A stretch of 27,457 nucleotides of DNA from NCBI GenBank assembly GCA_964486825.1, contig CAZAQS010000036.1, positions 1-27,457 on the forward strand, given 5' to 3'. This DNA is from CAZAQS01 sp964486825 (GTDB lineage Bacteria > Chloroflexota > Anaerolineae > Anaerolineales > UBA4823). Shown piece by piece: positions 7,648 through 16,058 of the stretch (positions are counted from its first letter, which is position 1; every line of letters begins with the position of its first letter). Made by a program: the position numbers and the translations under genes. Below the pieces are notes generated by a model. The model did not search any database and was not told where the DNA came from. It saw nothing but the letters and a program-made list of their open reading frames with translations.

Positions 7648-9001
7648 CACCACCCTCCAATCGCACCTGGTGGGGGCGCTGCTCACCAAAATCTACGAAA
7701 AAGTCTTGGTCTACTTTGATTCCGCCCTGAGGTTCAACATCGATTTTTGCCATCCATCCTTTCAATCCGGGGTAAAACTGATCGTCCCAGGTGCTGTAAA
7801 GTGAATTGGTAACATATAATCTTCGCCCATCCCGGCTAATCTCGACCATTTGAGGACCTCCATTCAACGGTTGCCCATCCAGATGGGAGGCTTTGCGGGT
7901 TACTCCACCCAATCGGACAGTGCCTGTCAGGCGCGGGTTAAATGGATCTGCTACATCATATTGGCGTAATTCCCCTGTTCCCCAACAAGATACGTATAGG
8001 AACTTATCGTCCAAAGAGAGGTTGAGGTCGGTGATCAAGGGTGGGACAGCTTTGAGTGGTTTCAAGGCATCCGGTAAGATATCAGGATCAGCAGGCTCAG
8101 CAGGGATTTCTATCACCTTTTTTGCTTTCCACTGGCCCTTCTCCTGGTACCAGGCGAAGATGGAGGCTGATAAGTCGACTGTACTGACGACGACCCCTGC
8201 GAAGCCATAGGTTTTCTTAGGGTTGTGAGCGGGCCTTAATTCAAGGACCATCTGGTGCTCTGGTCCCAAGTCAATGGCTTGAATGTGACGGCGCCGCCGC
8301 AAGTCCCAAAAGTGAAGTTGGTGGCCGAAGCGTTGGTTGACGATATCCTCCAGCCGGACCCCATTTTCGAACATATCAGGCGTTCCCCACTCACTGGTTA
8401 CCATAACATCATGCCCGATATGCCACCAAAAATCATAGGCTAATTTCTGAGGTCCTCGTTCGATTTCCCATGGGCCAAGAACGTTAAAGTTAAAATGGTC
8501 CAACAGAAAGACACCCCCAGGCCCATCACTTCCGTTGGAGCTGCTGATGGCATTGACATAGATTGCGTCTGGACCACAATGAACGGTATGTAGCCGGCTA
8601 TAACCGGTACAATCCGCAATCTCTTGTGCTTCAATAATCTTCGTTATCTTCGGTTGGTATGGGTTCGGTTTTGTATCGATCACGTAGATACGGGAGGAAC
8701 GCAGTGTTGGGATAATCAGGTAGCGCCGTTCGAGGTGTGGATGAGCTGATGATGGGCAAAGAGCTGAACTGCACGCATTCCAACCGAAGTGGTGAAGCTC
8801 ATCCCCGGTATTTGGTAGCTCGAGTTTTGAAAGAACTTTGCTGTACGTCTCGGAATTTGGATCGAGGTCGATGATTGCCAGGCCATCCGGCTTTCCATTA
8901 CCGCTGTTCAAATCTTCTACGTAACCATATTTTTCTGGCGACGTTTGCATTGCCTGGCGTGCAGATGGATAAAAGGTTGGATCAGGTCTTAAGACTGACA
9001 T
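7616..9001 (-). CDS. SELENBP1-family protein (selenium-binding protein / methanethiol oxidase-like)
   Basis: This 461-residue protein has the full length and architecture of the SELENBP1/SBP56 family, a beta-propeller. Seen motifs include D-E-L-H-H-F-G-W-N-A-C-S-S (residues 68-79, with C77 where human SELENBP1 has its selenium-binding Cys), L-H-T-V-H-C-G, and H-D-V-M-V-T-S-E-W-G-T-P. Several conserved histidines fit metal sites. Characterised members oxidise methanethiol to formaldehyde, sulfide and peroxide with copper. The copper enzyme of Hyphomicrobium is periplasmic, but no signal peptide is visible here, so a cytoplasmic location like that of the human protein is likely. The start at 9001 has AGGAG nine bases upstream. 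It is co-transcribed with the downstream membrane protein and divergent from a large regulator. Confidence 0.9.
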   Translation of the reverse strand: MSVLRPDPTFYPSARQAMQTSPEKYGYVEDLNSGNGKPDGLAIIDLDPNSETYSKVLSKLELPNTGDELHHFGWNACSSALCPSSAHPHLERRYLIIPTLRSSRIYVIDTKPNPYQPKITKIIEAQEIADCTGYSRLHTVHCGPDAIYVNAISSSNGSDGPGGVFLLDHFNFNVLGPWEIERGPQKLAYDFWWHIGHDVMVTSEWGTPDMFENGVRLEDIVNQRFGHQLHFWDLRRRRHIQAIDLGPEHQMVLELRPAHNPKKTYGFAGVVVSTVDLSASIFAWYQEKGQWKAKKVIEIPAEPADPDILPDALKPLKAVPPLITDLNLSLDDKFLYVSCWGTGELRQYDVADPFNPRLTGTVRLGGVTRKASHLDGQPLNGGPQMVEISRDGRRLYVTNSLYSTWDDQFYPGLKGWMAKIDVEPQGGIKVDQDFFVDFGEQRPHQVRLEGGDASTDSYCFA

Positions 9002-9022
9002 GGTTATAGCTCCTTTGGAAAA

Positions 9023-9051
9023 TTTATCCCCTGGAAGGGTTGGTTTGTAAA
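9023..9051 (-). promoter_or_regulatory. Predicted promoter of the SELENBP-family gene
   Basis: On the minus strand TTTACA (9046-9051) is followed after 17 bases by GATAAA (9023-9028), about 9 of 12 consensus positions. The -35 box overlaps the 13-bp palindrome at 9047-9059, so a protein bound there would compete with RNA polymerase. Confidence 0.45.
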
Positions 9052-9059
9052 CAGTTTAC
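9047..9059. promoter_or_regulatory. Perfect 13-bp palindrome, candidate repressor operator
   Basis: GTAAACAGTTTAC is a perfect inverted repeat (6 + 1 + 6). It lies 45 bases ahead of the SELENBP-family start codon and overlaps the predicted -35 box. The shape resembles LacI- or GntR-class operators, but no such regulator is encoded in this window. Confidence 0.5.
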
Positions 9060-9078
9060 TGATCCTGCATCCCCTCTT

Positions 9079-9114
9079 CGTCCAAAAAACCGTCCAAAAA
9101 ACCGTCAAAATACG
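9079..9114. repeat. Three tandem 12-bp repeats in the divergent promoter region
   Basis: CGTCCAAAAAAC occurs twice with no gap (9079-9090, 9091-9102), followed by the related CGTCAAAATACG (9103-9114). The repeats end 20 bases before the extended -10 box of the plus-strand regulator, in the usual place for an activator. SARP-type winged-helix regulators generally bind direct repeats about one helical turn apart, so autoregulation by the adjacent gene is possible. Confidence 0.55.
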
Positions 9115-9134
9115 ACTAATTTTCTCTTAATTAT

Positions 9135-9143
9135 TGGTATACT
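9135..9143 (+). promoter_or_regulatory. Extended -10 promoter element of the BTAD regulator gene
   Basis: TGGTATACT is a TGn extended -10 followed by a five-of-six TATAAT match. No good -35 box is found 15-19 bases upstream, which is common for extended -10 and activated promoters. The transcript would start near 9150, about 70 bases before the GTG start. Confidence 0.5.
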
Positions 9144-9222
9144 AGAGATTGCCAGTAAAAAAATAACCTGGCCAGGTCTTCCCGGGAAGTAGTTGCAACT
9201 TCAGGGGTAGGAGGACAAGCTT

Positions 9223-12200
9223 GTGCCTGATATAAAACTCTACCTATTCGGCCCACCGAGGATTTTGGTGGATGGAAAGTCAATCCAAATTGGCCACCGC
9301 AAATCCATCTCCTTGCTAGCGTATATTTTGGTAAACAAACAACCTCATACGCGGGATGCACTGGCAGCTTTATTCTGGCCTGAGGATGAACCGCGAAAGG
9401 CTCTTGGGAACCTGCGTAGGTCTCTTTATAGAGTAACGCACGCTCTCAATGAAAATTTCGTTACTGCCACTCGCAATACTGTCGAACTTAACTACCAGGT
9501 CACAATTTGGGTAGATGTCGATGAGTTTCGGGAGCGTCTTAAAGCTGGCTCCAAGGAGGGCCTGTTTTTTCATAGCAAAGATGATCCTTGCTTTTCCAGG
9601 CTTGAAGAGGCGGTTGAGCTCTACAGCGGAGATTTCATGGCAGGATTCTCGCTACCAGACGCGCCTGCTTTTGATGAATGGCAATTTTTCCAATCTGAAA
9701 GCTTGAAAAATTCATTGGGGGAGGCGCTAGATTGGCTTATCAATTGTGCGATCTCAGAATCAAAATGGGAGAAAGGTATATCCTATGCCCGCCGTAGGTT
9801 GGCGTTAGATCCATACAATGAAGGCTTTCATAGGCTTCTGATGGAGATGTACGCGCGTAATAATCAAACCAGCGCAGCTTTGCGACAATACGAGGAGTGC
9901 AAGCGCTTACTCAATGTGGAGCTAGGAGTTGAGCCGGGTTATGAGATTTCAGAGCTTTACGATAAGATCCGAACTCGTGAATTTCCTTTGATTGAAGGGG
10001 ATAAAGATCCCGCTGCAGGATCAATAGATCCAGCCCCACTAAAACACTCCATTCATAATAACACCAGGAACTCCGTGGCTGGGGTTACATTCCCGGGCCC
10101 TCCACATAACCTGCCATCCAATACCCACCCGTTTGTTGGCCGTCAATTCGAGGTGGATGAATTGGTAAGCTTGATAACCAGCAATTCGGGTCATCGCTTG
10201 ATCACGGTTCTCGGGCCAGGGGGTATCGGCAAAACTCGCCTCGCTTTGGAAGTAGGATGGCGGGTGCTACGATCGTTCATTGATGGCGTCTTCCTGGTAT
10301 CTGCGGCTGAACTCACGTCAACCAGCGACCTGGTAAGGGCTATTGCCGATCAAATTGGATTGAGTTTCNNNNNNNNNNTCCCCCCGCTCAAAAGCTGCTT
10401 GCAGATTATTTATATGACAAGAAGATGTTGTTGATTTTAGATAGCTTCGAGCATCTCTTACCAGAAGCAGAGACACTCGGGCAATTACTTCAAAAATCAC
10501 CGGGATTAAAAATATTGATCACCTCTCGAGAGAGACTTAGTTTAAGTGTTGAAACCCTTTATGTACTAGGTGAGTTGGAGTATCCAGAGGATGGAAATCA
10601 TCAGTCTCTCCAAGAATATGAAGCCATAAAGCTGTTGATTCAAACAGCTCTATTGGTTAAACCAAATCTAGAATTTAACGAGCAGGATTTGCAGGCAACT
10701 GCCCGTATTTGTCGCGCAGTGCAGGGAATGCCTTTAGCTATTGTCCTGTCAACTGGCTGGTTGACTACTTTGTCTCTCGAAGAGGTTGCAAACGAAATCG
10801 AGCTTGGTCTCGATTTCCTGGAAAGCCAACTCCTAGATATTCCTGAACGCCAGCGAAGTATACGGGCGGCTTTTGAGTATTCCTGGAAACGCCTTTCTAA
10901 AGAAGACCAAGACTCATTTATGAGCCTTTCAATATTTGTAGGGGGATTTACACCGCAGGCAGCTCAAAAAATTTCGGGAGCGTCCCTCCGCAGTTTACGG
11001 ACATTGATTGATAAATCCTTAGTTGTATACCAACAAAATGGCCGGTATGAAATCCACGAGCTTTTGAGGTTATTTGGTGAAGAACGTCTTCACGCCAGGG
11101 GTTTGGCAACTGAGATACGCATTGCACACAGCAATAATTATCTGGAAATGCTCATCAACCTCACTCCAGATCTCAAGGGACGCAAACAAATCGCCGCATT
11201 AAGAGAAATCGATTCAGAATTTAATAACATACGAGCAGCCTGGGATTGGACGCTCAAAATGAGAGATATCAAAACTGTGGCGAAAGCCCTGGAAGGTTTA
11301 TATTTATATTGTGACATCAGAGGTCGGCAGCAGGAAGGGGCTGAACTTATACTCGCAGCAAAAGACACTTTTTCTCCAGTCAAGGGGAGAAAAGCCAAAC
11401 CGGTGTATGGGCGAATATTAACTTATTCAGGCATGCTTCTTTCGCGATATATGAGGGATAACAGCGATGTTGGGAAAATGATCGATGAAGGTCTGGATAT
11501 CCTAGAAGGTTCCAGCCAAACAACTGACCTTGCTTTCGGCCTGCTCGCCCGTGCTCATTATTACTCAGATACGGTCCAAGATCTGTTGAATGCATTAGAG
11601 AATTTCCAAGCCAGTCTTGAGATTTATCAACAAACAGGAGATGGTTATTATTCTGCCCGGGCCTTGCATATGATCGGCTATTGCTATGGTTTTCTGAATG
11701 GCCTGGAGGATCTAAGACATTACCTTGAAGAAAGTCTAGTACTGACACAGCAATTGGGAATGCATGCGGACATCGCTATGCTGCAGATTAGCCTAGCAAT
11801 GTGTCATTTCTTCTTGGATGAATACACAAGCTCAAAACATTATGGTGAGGAAGCAATTAGAATGGCTAAGGACATAGGTCCCGGTCCTACATTAGCCCAG
11901 ACCAATGCCATACTAGGACTTATTTATTTGGTAGAGGGTAATTTTGAGGAGGCCAACAAGTTTATAGAAAATGGCTATATCCTGGCAAAAAGGGTGAATT
12001 TTCCAATTCCCCTCGCATATTCCATATGCCTCAAGGGTGCATTACTCAGTCTTAAGGGGGAACCTGAGGAAGGTAGAAAATTAATTGAAAATTGCCTTAC
12101 ATTTCCAGTTGATCCCCTTGCACCAGCCTTATTCTATTGGGCTGCCGCCGTTGCCAGTTGTAGCGTTGGAGATTTTACGGCAGCAATAAAGGAAATTCAG

Positions 12201-12515
12201 GCCGTGTTTTCAATACACGAACGGATAAAAATCCCAGGTATCCTGAACCTATGCCTGCCTGTCGTTTCACTGCTCCTGGATGGTCTTGGCCAAACAGAAA
12301 AGGCAGATGAAGTCCTATCAATTTTGGATACTCACATAGGGACGGTCCAGGGTTGGACAGAAAAGTGGCTGCCAATGCAGGATTTGCAGGCCAAGAGGCT
12401 GGATCGCCAGGACCGGGTGGCAAATCTGCAAACCGGAGAATTCGAAGAAATTTACAACCTGGATAATTGGATCCTCAGGATGCTTGTTCCTCTAAACAAC
12501 CTGGTTTCTCCATAA
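9223..12515 (+). CDS. Large BTAD (SARP-type) / NB-ARC ATPase / TPR transcriptional regulator, interrupted by an assembly gap
   Basis: This is one gene of about 1,095 residues broken by 10 N at 10369-10378. The upstream part (frame from 9223) holds an OmpR-type winged helix (residues about 1-95), the BTAD helical domain (about 96-250), a linker, and an NB-ARC-like ATPase with Walker A GPGGIGKT (331-338). After the gap the reading resumes at 10380 in another frame with P-P-A-Q-K-L-L and a Walker B-like L-L-I-L-D-S-F-E-H-L. It then runs through the ATPase and TPR-like helical repeats to 12515. The frame change only means that 10 is not the true gap length. The start is GTG with GGAGG eight bases upstream. 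Such STAND regulators activate nearby genes on binding a signal. The divergent SELENBP-family gene or the convergent ABC cassette are possible targets. Confidence 0.88.
10369..10378. other. Assembly gap (10 N)
   Basis: Ten undetermined bases lie inside the ATPase domain of the large regulator gene. The flanking reading frames differ (upstream frame 1, downstream frame 0), so the real missing length is not a plain 10 bases. From family spacing between the two flanks, about five residues seem to be missing. Confidence 0.98.
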
Positions 12516-12528
12516 GCATTATATTGAG

Positions 12529-13404
12529 TTACCCCTTCAGAGCTCCGGCCATCAGCCCGCGTAAGAAGTAGCGACCGAGGAAGATGTATATTAGAAGGGT
12601 AGGCAATGCCGCCAGAAGAGACCCAGCCATTTGTACGTTCCAGGCGATGATCTGGCTGCCTGCCATATTGTTCAAAGCGACAGTAATTGGCCAATTGGAA
12701 GGGCTGGTCAGCACCACTGCGAACAGGAAATCGTTCCAGGCCGAGGTGAATTGCCAGATGATCACGACTACGAAGCTGGGAAGAGACAAAGGCAGCAATA
12801 TGTACCAATAGCTGCCCAACAATCCGGTGCCATCCATACGACCGGCTTCGACCAGCTCCTTGGGTATGGTAGCATAATAGTTACGGAAAGTAAGCGTGGT
12901 GATGGGAATCCCATAGATTACGTGAGTAAGCACCAGTCCAGGAAGCCCCCCATACATGTTAATGCTGCGCATAAACTGTACCAACGGTATCAAGATGCTC
13001 TGGTAAGGTATGAACATCCCGAACAAGAGCAGGGGGAAGATGATGTCTGCCCCACGGAACTTCCACTTTGCCAGAACAAACCCGTTAAGCGAGCCCAAGA
13101 AGGAAGAGATCAGCGCGGCTGGGATGACCATATTGAAGCTGTTCCAAAGAGCCGGCGCCAGGTTCTTGTAGGCTTCGATGAAATTATCGAATTTAATGGT
13201 GCTGGGTAGGTCCCACATCGTACGCAAGTTGACCTCTTCAAAGCCCTTGAAACCGGTTATGAGCATGACATAAACCGGCAGAAGGTAGAAGATCGCCATG
13301 AACACAAGTGGCAAGTAAAGCAGGTATTTGGGGCGCAGCTTCTGGCGCAGGATGCTTCGTCTTTCCAAGCGGGTAGCTTTCCGTGAGGTGGAAGTGGATA
13401 TCAT
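12529..13404 (-). CDS. Carbohydrate ABC transporter permease (MalG-like)
   Basis: This 291-residue inner-membrane permease is of the CUT1 sugar class. It has a basic N-terminal tail, six hydrophobic helices and the cytoplasmic coupling loop E-A-G-R-M-D-G-T-G at residues 186-194, which docks on the ATPase. The C-terminus G-A-L-K-G is typical of MalG relatives. Its ATG overlaps the upstream permease stop as ATGA (13401-13404). It is the last gene of the cassette and no ATPase gene follows: the next gene is the convergent large regulator, 13 bases away. The cassette must therefore borrow a shared ATPase of the MsiK/MalK kind encoded elsewhere, as in many Gram-positive and Chloroflexota genomes. 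The sugar is unknown. Confidence 0.93.
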   Translation of the reverse strand: MISTSTSRKATRLERRSILRQKLRPKYLLYLPLVFMAIFYLLPVYVMLITGFKGFEEVNLRTMWDLPSTIKFDNFIEAYKNLAPALWNSFNMVIPAALISSFLGSLNGFVLAKWKFRGADIIFPLLLFGMFIPYQSILIPLVQFMRSINMYGGLPGLVLTHVIYGIPITTLTFRNYYATIPKELVEAGRMDGTGLLGSYWYILLPLSLPSFVVVIIWQFTSAWNDFLFAVVLTSPSNWPITVALNNMAGSQIIAWNVQMAGSLLAALPTLLIYIFLGRYFLRGLMAGALKG

Positions 13405-14288
13405 ACTTCTCCCTCCGTACGCAAGGTATATCTAAGATATGGAATTATTAAAACAGCTACGCTTAACAGCAAAAGGATACCAATTGTAGCCCCACGAGCG
13501 AAGAACAACCCGTCAAATGTTGTCTGCCACATATAGATGGCAGGTACATCAAGCTGGAGCTGCTTGCCTGCCACGGCGATGATCAGATCAAAAACCTTCA
13601 GGGACATGTGCCCCAAAATAATCATGGCGCTCAGTGTTATTGGCGCCAGTAATGGGAAGATGATGTGCCGGTAGATATAGAGATCCGAAGCCCCATCTAC
13701 CTGGGCTGCCTCCCGTAACTCATGGGGGATGCCGCGCAAACCAGCCAGGTACAATGCCATGGTATAGCCGGACATTTGCCAGATGGCTGCAAGAGCAATG
13801 GCTGCGATACCCCAATACGGGGTCAGATGCCATTGGTTCACAAGGAAATCCAGCCCCGCCTTAGAAAAAAGTAAGTTCAACCCGCTCATGCGAGAGCCCA
13901 TGGCGGGATTCATCAACCAGCGCCAGACAACGCCTGTAACGATGTATGAGATAGCCATCGGGAAAAGAAATACGCTTCTAAAGAAACTCTCACCCTTGAG
14001 TTCCTGATCGAGCAGGATTGCCAGGGTTATTCCCAGCAGAAGCGAGCCAAACACAAAGATCAGGGTGAAGATGAGTGTATTGCGGATATCGATATGAAAG
14101 CGGGGGTCCTTAAAAAGCTCCAGGTAATTCTGAATACCCACAAAGGTGTAGTCCGGGGTCAGGCCTTTCCAAGAGCTAAGAGAAACGCGACCCGACCAGG
14201 CTATAAAGCCATAAACAAAAATGAAGATAGCCAGGATAGATGGAGATACCAACAGGAAGGATAGAATCGTATCTCGATTTTTGGTCAT
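13401..14288 (-). CDS. Carbohydrate ABC transporter permease (MalF-like)
   Basis: This 295-residue permease pairs with the MalG-like subunit encoded downstream. It shows six hydrophobic segments and the EAA coupling loop E-A-A-Q-V-D-G-A at residues 193-200. The start at 14288 (MTKNRDTIL) is chosen because AGAGGT lies just upstream and the first membrane helix starts soon after; a longer frame to 14360 runs into the intergenic hairpin. The stop overlaps the next start (ATGA), so the two permeases are translationally coupled. A stem-loop lies between it and the binding-protein gene. Confidence 0.93.
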   Translation of the reverse strand: MTKNRDTILSFLLVSPSILAIFIFVYGFIAWSGRVSLSSWKGLTPDYTFVGIQNYLELFKDPRFHIDIRNTLIFTLIFVFGSLLLGITLAILLDQELKGESFFRSVFLFPMAISYIVTGVVWRWLMNPAMGSRMSGLNLLFSKAGLDFLVNQWHLTPYWGIAAIALAAIWQMSGYTMALYLAGLRGIPHELREAAQVDGASDLYIYRHIIFPLLAPITLSAMIILGHMSLKVFDLIIAVAGKQLQLDVPAIYMWQTTFDGLFFARGATIGILLLLSVAVLIIPYLRYTLRTEGEV

Positions 14289-14343
14289 GCTTACCTCTTG
14301 CCAGGCGATCGGAAAAAAGAACAAGTGCCTACACCAGTCATGA

Positions 14344-14379
14344 CAGAAGCCAGGCTTCACAAAGAAAGCCTGGCTTCTG
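14344..14379 (-). ncRNA. Intergenic stem-loop between the binding-protein and permease genes
   Basis: A perfect 14-bp stem (14344-14357 with 14366-14379) closes an 8-base loop. On the minus strand no T-run follows, so it is more likely an mRNA-stabilising or partial-attenuation hairpin than a full terminator. Such hairpins after binding-protein genes are known from the E. coli maltose operon, where they keep the binding protein in excess over the permeases. Confidence 0.7.
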
Positions 14380-14391
14380 CGTCTTCATTGT

Positions 14392-15738
14392 TTATTGTCC
14401 GGCCTGGATCGTGCCGGAGGAATTATAGGCAGCAACCAGAGCGGACTGGAAGCTGGCTGTGTTGCCGGAGGCCATGAACAGGCCCAGGGCGGTGTCGATC
14501 TCGGATTTCCAAGAGTCGTTAGCGACAACTCCATGGGTCAGGCTGCCGGTGACGGTGTCGTTAGCCCAATCGTCCATGGCGGACTGCAGGTACTCGCCGT
14601 ACAGGCTGCGGTCTCCGTCGCTGCGGGCGGGGATGGAGCCCTTGACGGGATTGAAGGCATCCTGACCTTCCTTGGAGCCGGCCACCGTCAGCCAGGCGAT
14701 GGCGGCTTCACGGTTGGGAGCGCCCTTAGGCAGGACGAAGCTATCGGACAGGAACTGGAAGTTGCCAGCGGTGCCGGGGACAGGAGCCCAGCCGTAGTCG
14801 ACGTTGGGGGTCTTGCCGAGCTCGCGGAAGAAGCCTTCGGCCCAGTCGCCCATGACGTTGAAGGCAGCGTCGCCATCGACCACCAGTTGAGCGGCGTCCT
14901 GCCAGCTCAGGGAGGCGGCGTCGGGATTGGTAAAGCCGAGGACGGTGTCGAAGTCTTCCAAGGCAGCCAGGACTTCAGGGCTGCCCCAATCGGTGGCGCC
15001 GTTCCACAGGCCGTTGTAAGCGTCTGAGCCCAGGGAGGCCAGCAGGACGGTCTCCATGAGGTGCATGACGGTCCACTGCTCGCCGAGGGCTAAGGGAAGC
15101 ACACCGGCAGCGTCGAGGGTCTGCATGGCTTCGATCCACTCGTCGAAGGTGGCGGGAACTGCGACGCCGTTGTCTTCCAGGATTTGCGGGTTGTACCACA
15201 TCACGTTCGCGCGGTGGATGTTGACCGGTACGGAGTAGATATTCCCATCCTGGGAGATGAGTGGGATGAGGGTGTCGGGCATGACGTCCAGCCAGCCGTT
15301 CTCTTCGTAGAGGAAGTTGACCGGTTCGAGCTGGTCGGCGGCCACGTAGGTGCCGATGAGCTCCCAGCCGGCGTGACCTTGCCAGCTATCGGGGGCGTCG
15401 CCAGCCTGCAAGCGGGTGGCGAGCACGGCGCGGGCGTTGGTTCCTGCACCGCCGGCGACGGCAGCATTGAGGAACTCGACATTCGGGTACTTCTCAGCAA
15501 ATACTTCAATCATGGCTTCCAGGCCGGCGGCTTCACCACCGCCTGTCCACCAGGAGAAGACCTCCACCTGCTGCGCGGTTCCGACAGCCGGGGGTTGGGT
15601 AGGGGCTGGAGCTGGTTCCTGAACTTGAGGCTCCGGAGTCGCTACTGGTGCAGGCGTGGCCTGCTGGCAGCTCGCGAGGACCAGCGACAGGATCAGGACT
15701 ATAGACATCAGTCCCCAGGCGATTCGCTTGTCTTTCAT
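14392..15738 (-). CDS. Extracellular sugar-binding lipoprotein of the ABC transporter
   Basis: This 448-residue solute-binding protein belongs to the family 1 (sugar) type. The N-terminus has a lipoprotein signal: basic MKDKR, a hydrophobic stretch, then the lipobox L-A-S-C with Cys at residue 24. A linker rich in Pro, Ala, Gln and Thr follows (about 25-50), and then the fold with V-F-S-W-W-T-G-G-G-E. The start at 15738 has AAGGAG eight bases upstream; a longer frame to 15792 has no support. It is the first gene of the cassette and would deliver a sugar or oligosaccharide to the two permeases. Its bases are visibly richer in G and C than its neighbours', especially at third codon positions, which may reflect high expression or a different origin. 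Confidence 0.94.
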   Translation of the reverse strand: MKDKRIAWGLMSIVLILSLVLASCQQATPAPVATPEPQVQEPAPAPTQPPAVGTAQQVEVFSWWTGGGEAAGLEAMIEVFAEKYPNVEFLNAAVAGGAGTNARAVLATRLQAGDAPDSWQGHAGWELIGTYVAADQLEPVNFLYEENGWLDVMPDTLIPLISQDGNIYSVPVNIHRANVMWYNPQILEDNGVAVPATFDEWIEAMQTLDAAGVLPLALGEQWTVMHLMETVLLASLGSDAYNGLWNGATDWGSPEVLAALEDFDTVLGFTNPDAASLSWQDAAQLVVDGDAAFNVMGDWAEGFFRELGKTPNVDYGWAPVPGTAGNFQFLSDSFVLPKGAPNREAAIAWLTVAGSKEGQDAFNPVKGSIPARSDGDRSLYGEYLQSAMDDWANDTVTGSLTHGVVANDSWKSEIDTALGLFMASGNTASFQSALVAAYNSSGTIQAGQ

Positions 15739-15796
15739 CTCTCTTACTCCTTGTATCGTAATTTGGTGATTGGAATTGGACGATTTTCTCAAGTAT

Positions 15797-15824
15797 ATTC
15801 TAGAGCGTAAATTTTAGTTTTCAA
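15797..15824 (-). promoter_or_regulatory. Predicted promoter of the sugar ABC cassette
   Basis: On the minus strand TTGAAA (15819-15824) is followed after 16 bases by TAGAAT (15797-15802), each five of six consensus positions. The transcript would start about 50 bases before the binding-protein ATG. Confidence 0.55.
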
Positions 15825-15994
15825 TTTTGGGCTGAAGCAAACGGGAAAGTATATTAAGAGGCAGACAAATTGCAGCAGCCCTCGTAAGAAACAGCAGGAG
15901 TCGGGTTAGAAAACAGGCGGATTGATCATCTCTGCTTCTGCACCTCCCTTTCGGACTGACACTTCCGCATCATCCATCATCAGTTAAAATTCAT

Positions 15995-16000
15995 TATAAT
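15995..16000 (+). promoter_or_regulatory. -10 box for the HTH/receiver protein gene
   Basis: A perfect TATAAT lies about 58 bases ahead of the ATG at 16058. There is no recognisable -35 box at the usual distance, so this may be an activator-dependent promoter or a chance match. Confidence 0.4.
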
Positions 16001-16030
16001 GGTGATGTACTCCTGATTTCAACAGTATTT

Positions 16031-16058
16031 CGGACATTTTTCGGACAAATACCGGACA
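16031..16058. repeat. Three CGGACA direct repeats at exact 11-bp spacing
   Basis: CGGACA occurs at 16031-16036, 16042-16047 and 16053-16058; the last overlaps the A of the start codon. The 11-bp period puts all three on one face of the helix, as expected for a protein bound side by side. Located downstream of the -10 box, it would suit autorepression. Confidence 0.5.

Larger units (their letters stand above)
15739..16057. other. Divergent promoter region between the ABC cassette and the signalling gene
   Basis: This 319-base stretch contains no convincing gene. It holds a predicted promoter for the minus-strand ABC cassette, a -10 box for the plus-strand regulator and three CGGACA repeats next to the latter's start codon. 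Those sites have separate entries. The middle (about 15830-15990) shows nothing I can interpret. Confidence 0.7.

Noticed and set aside
9223..12515. Two separate genes, or a frameshifted pseudogene, around the N run
   Set aside because: The ATPase domain continues directly from one side of the gap to the other, and both halves are otherwise open; the frame change is explained by the placeholder gap length.
14344..14379. Rho-independent terminator after the binding-protein gene
   Set aside because: The stem is strong but no T-run follows in the direction of transcription, and the permease genes downstream lack another promoter that I can see.
14395..15027. Plus-strand frame of 210 residues opposite the sugar-binding lipoprotein gene
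   Set aside because: It is a shadow of a GC-rich gene: it lacks a ribosome binding site and domain pattern, while the minus-strand gene has a lipobox and a strong Shine-Dalgarno site.
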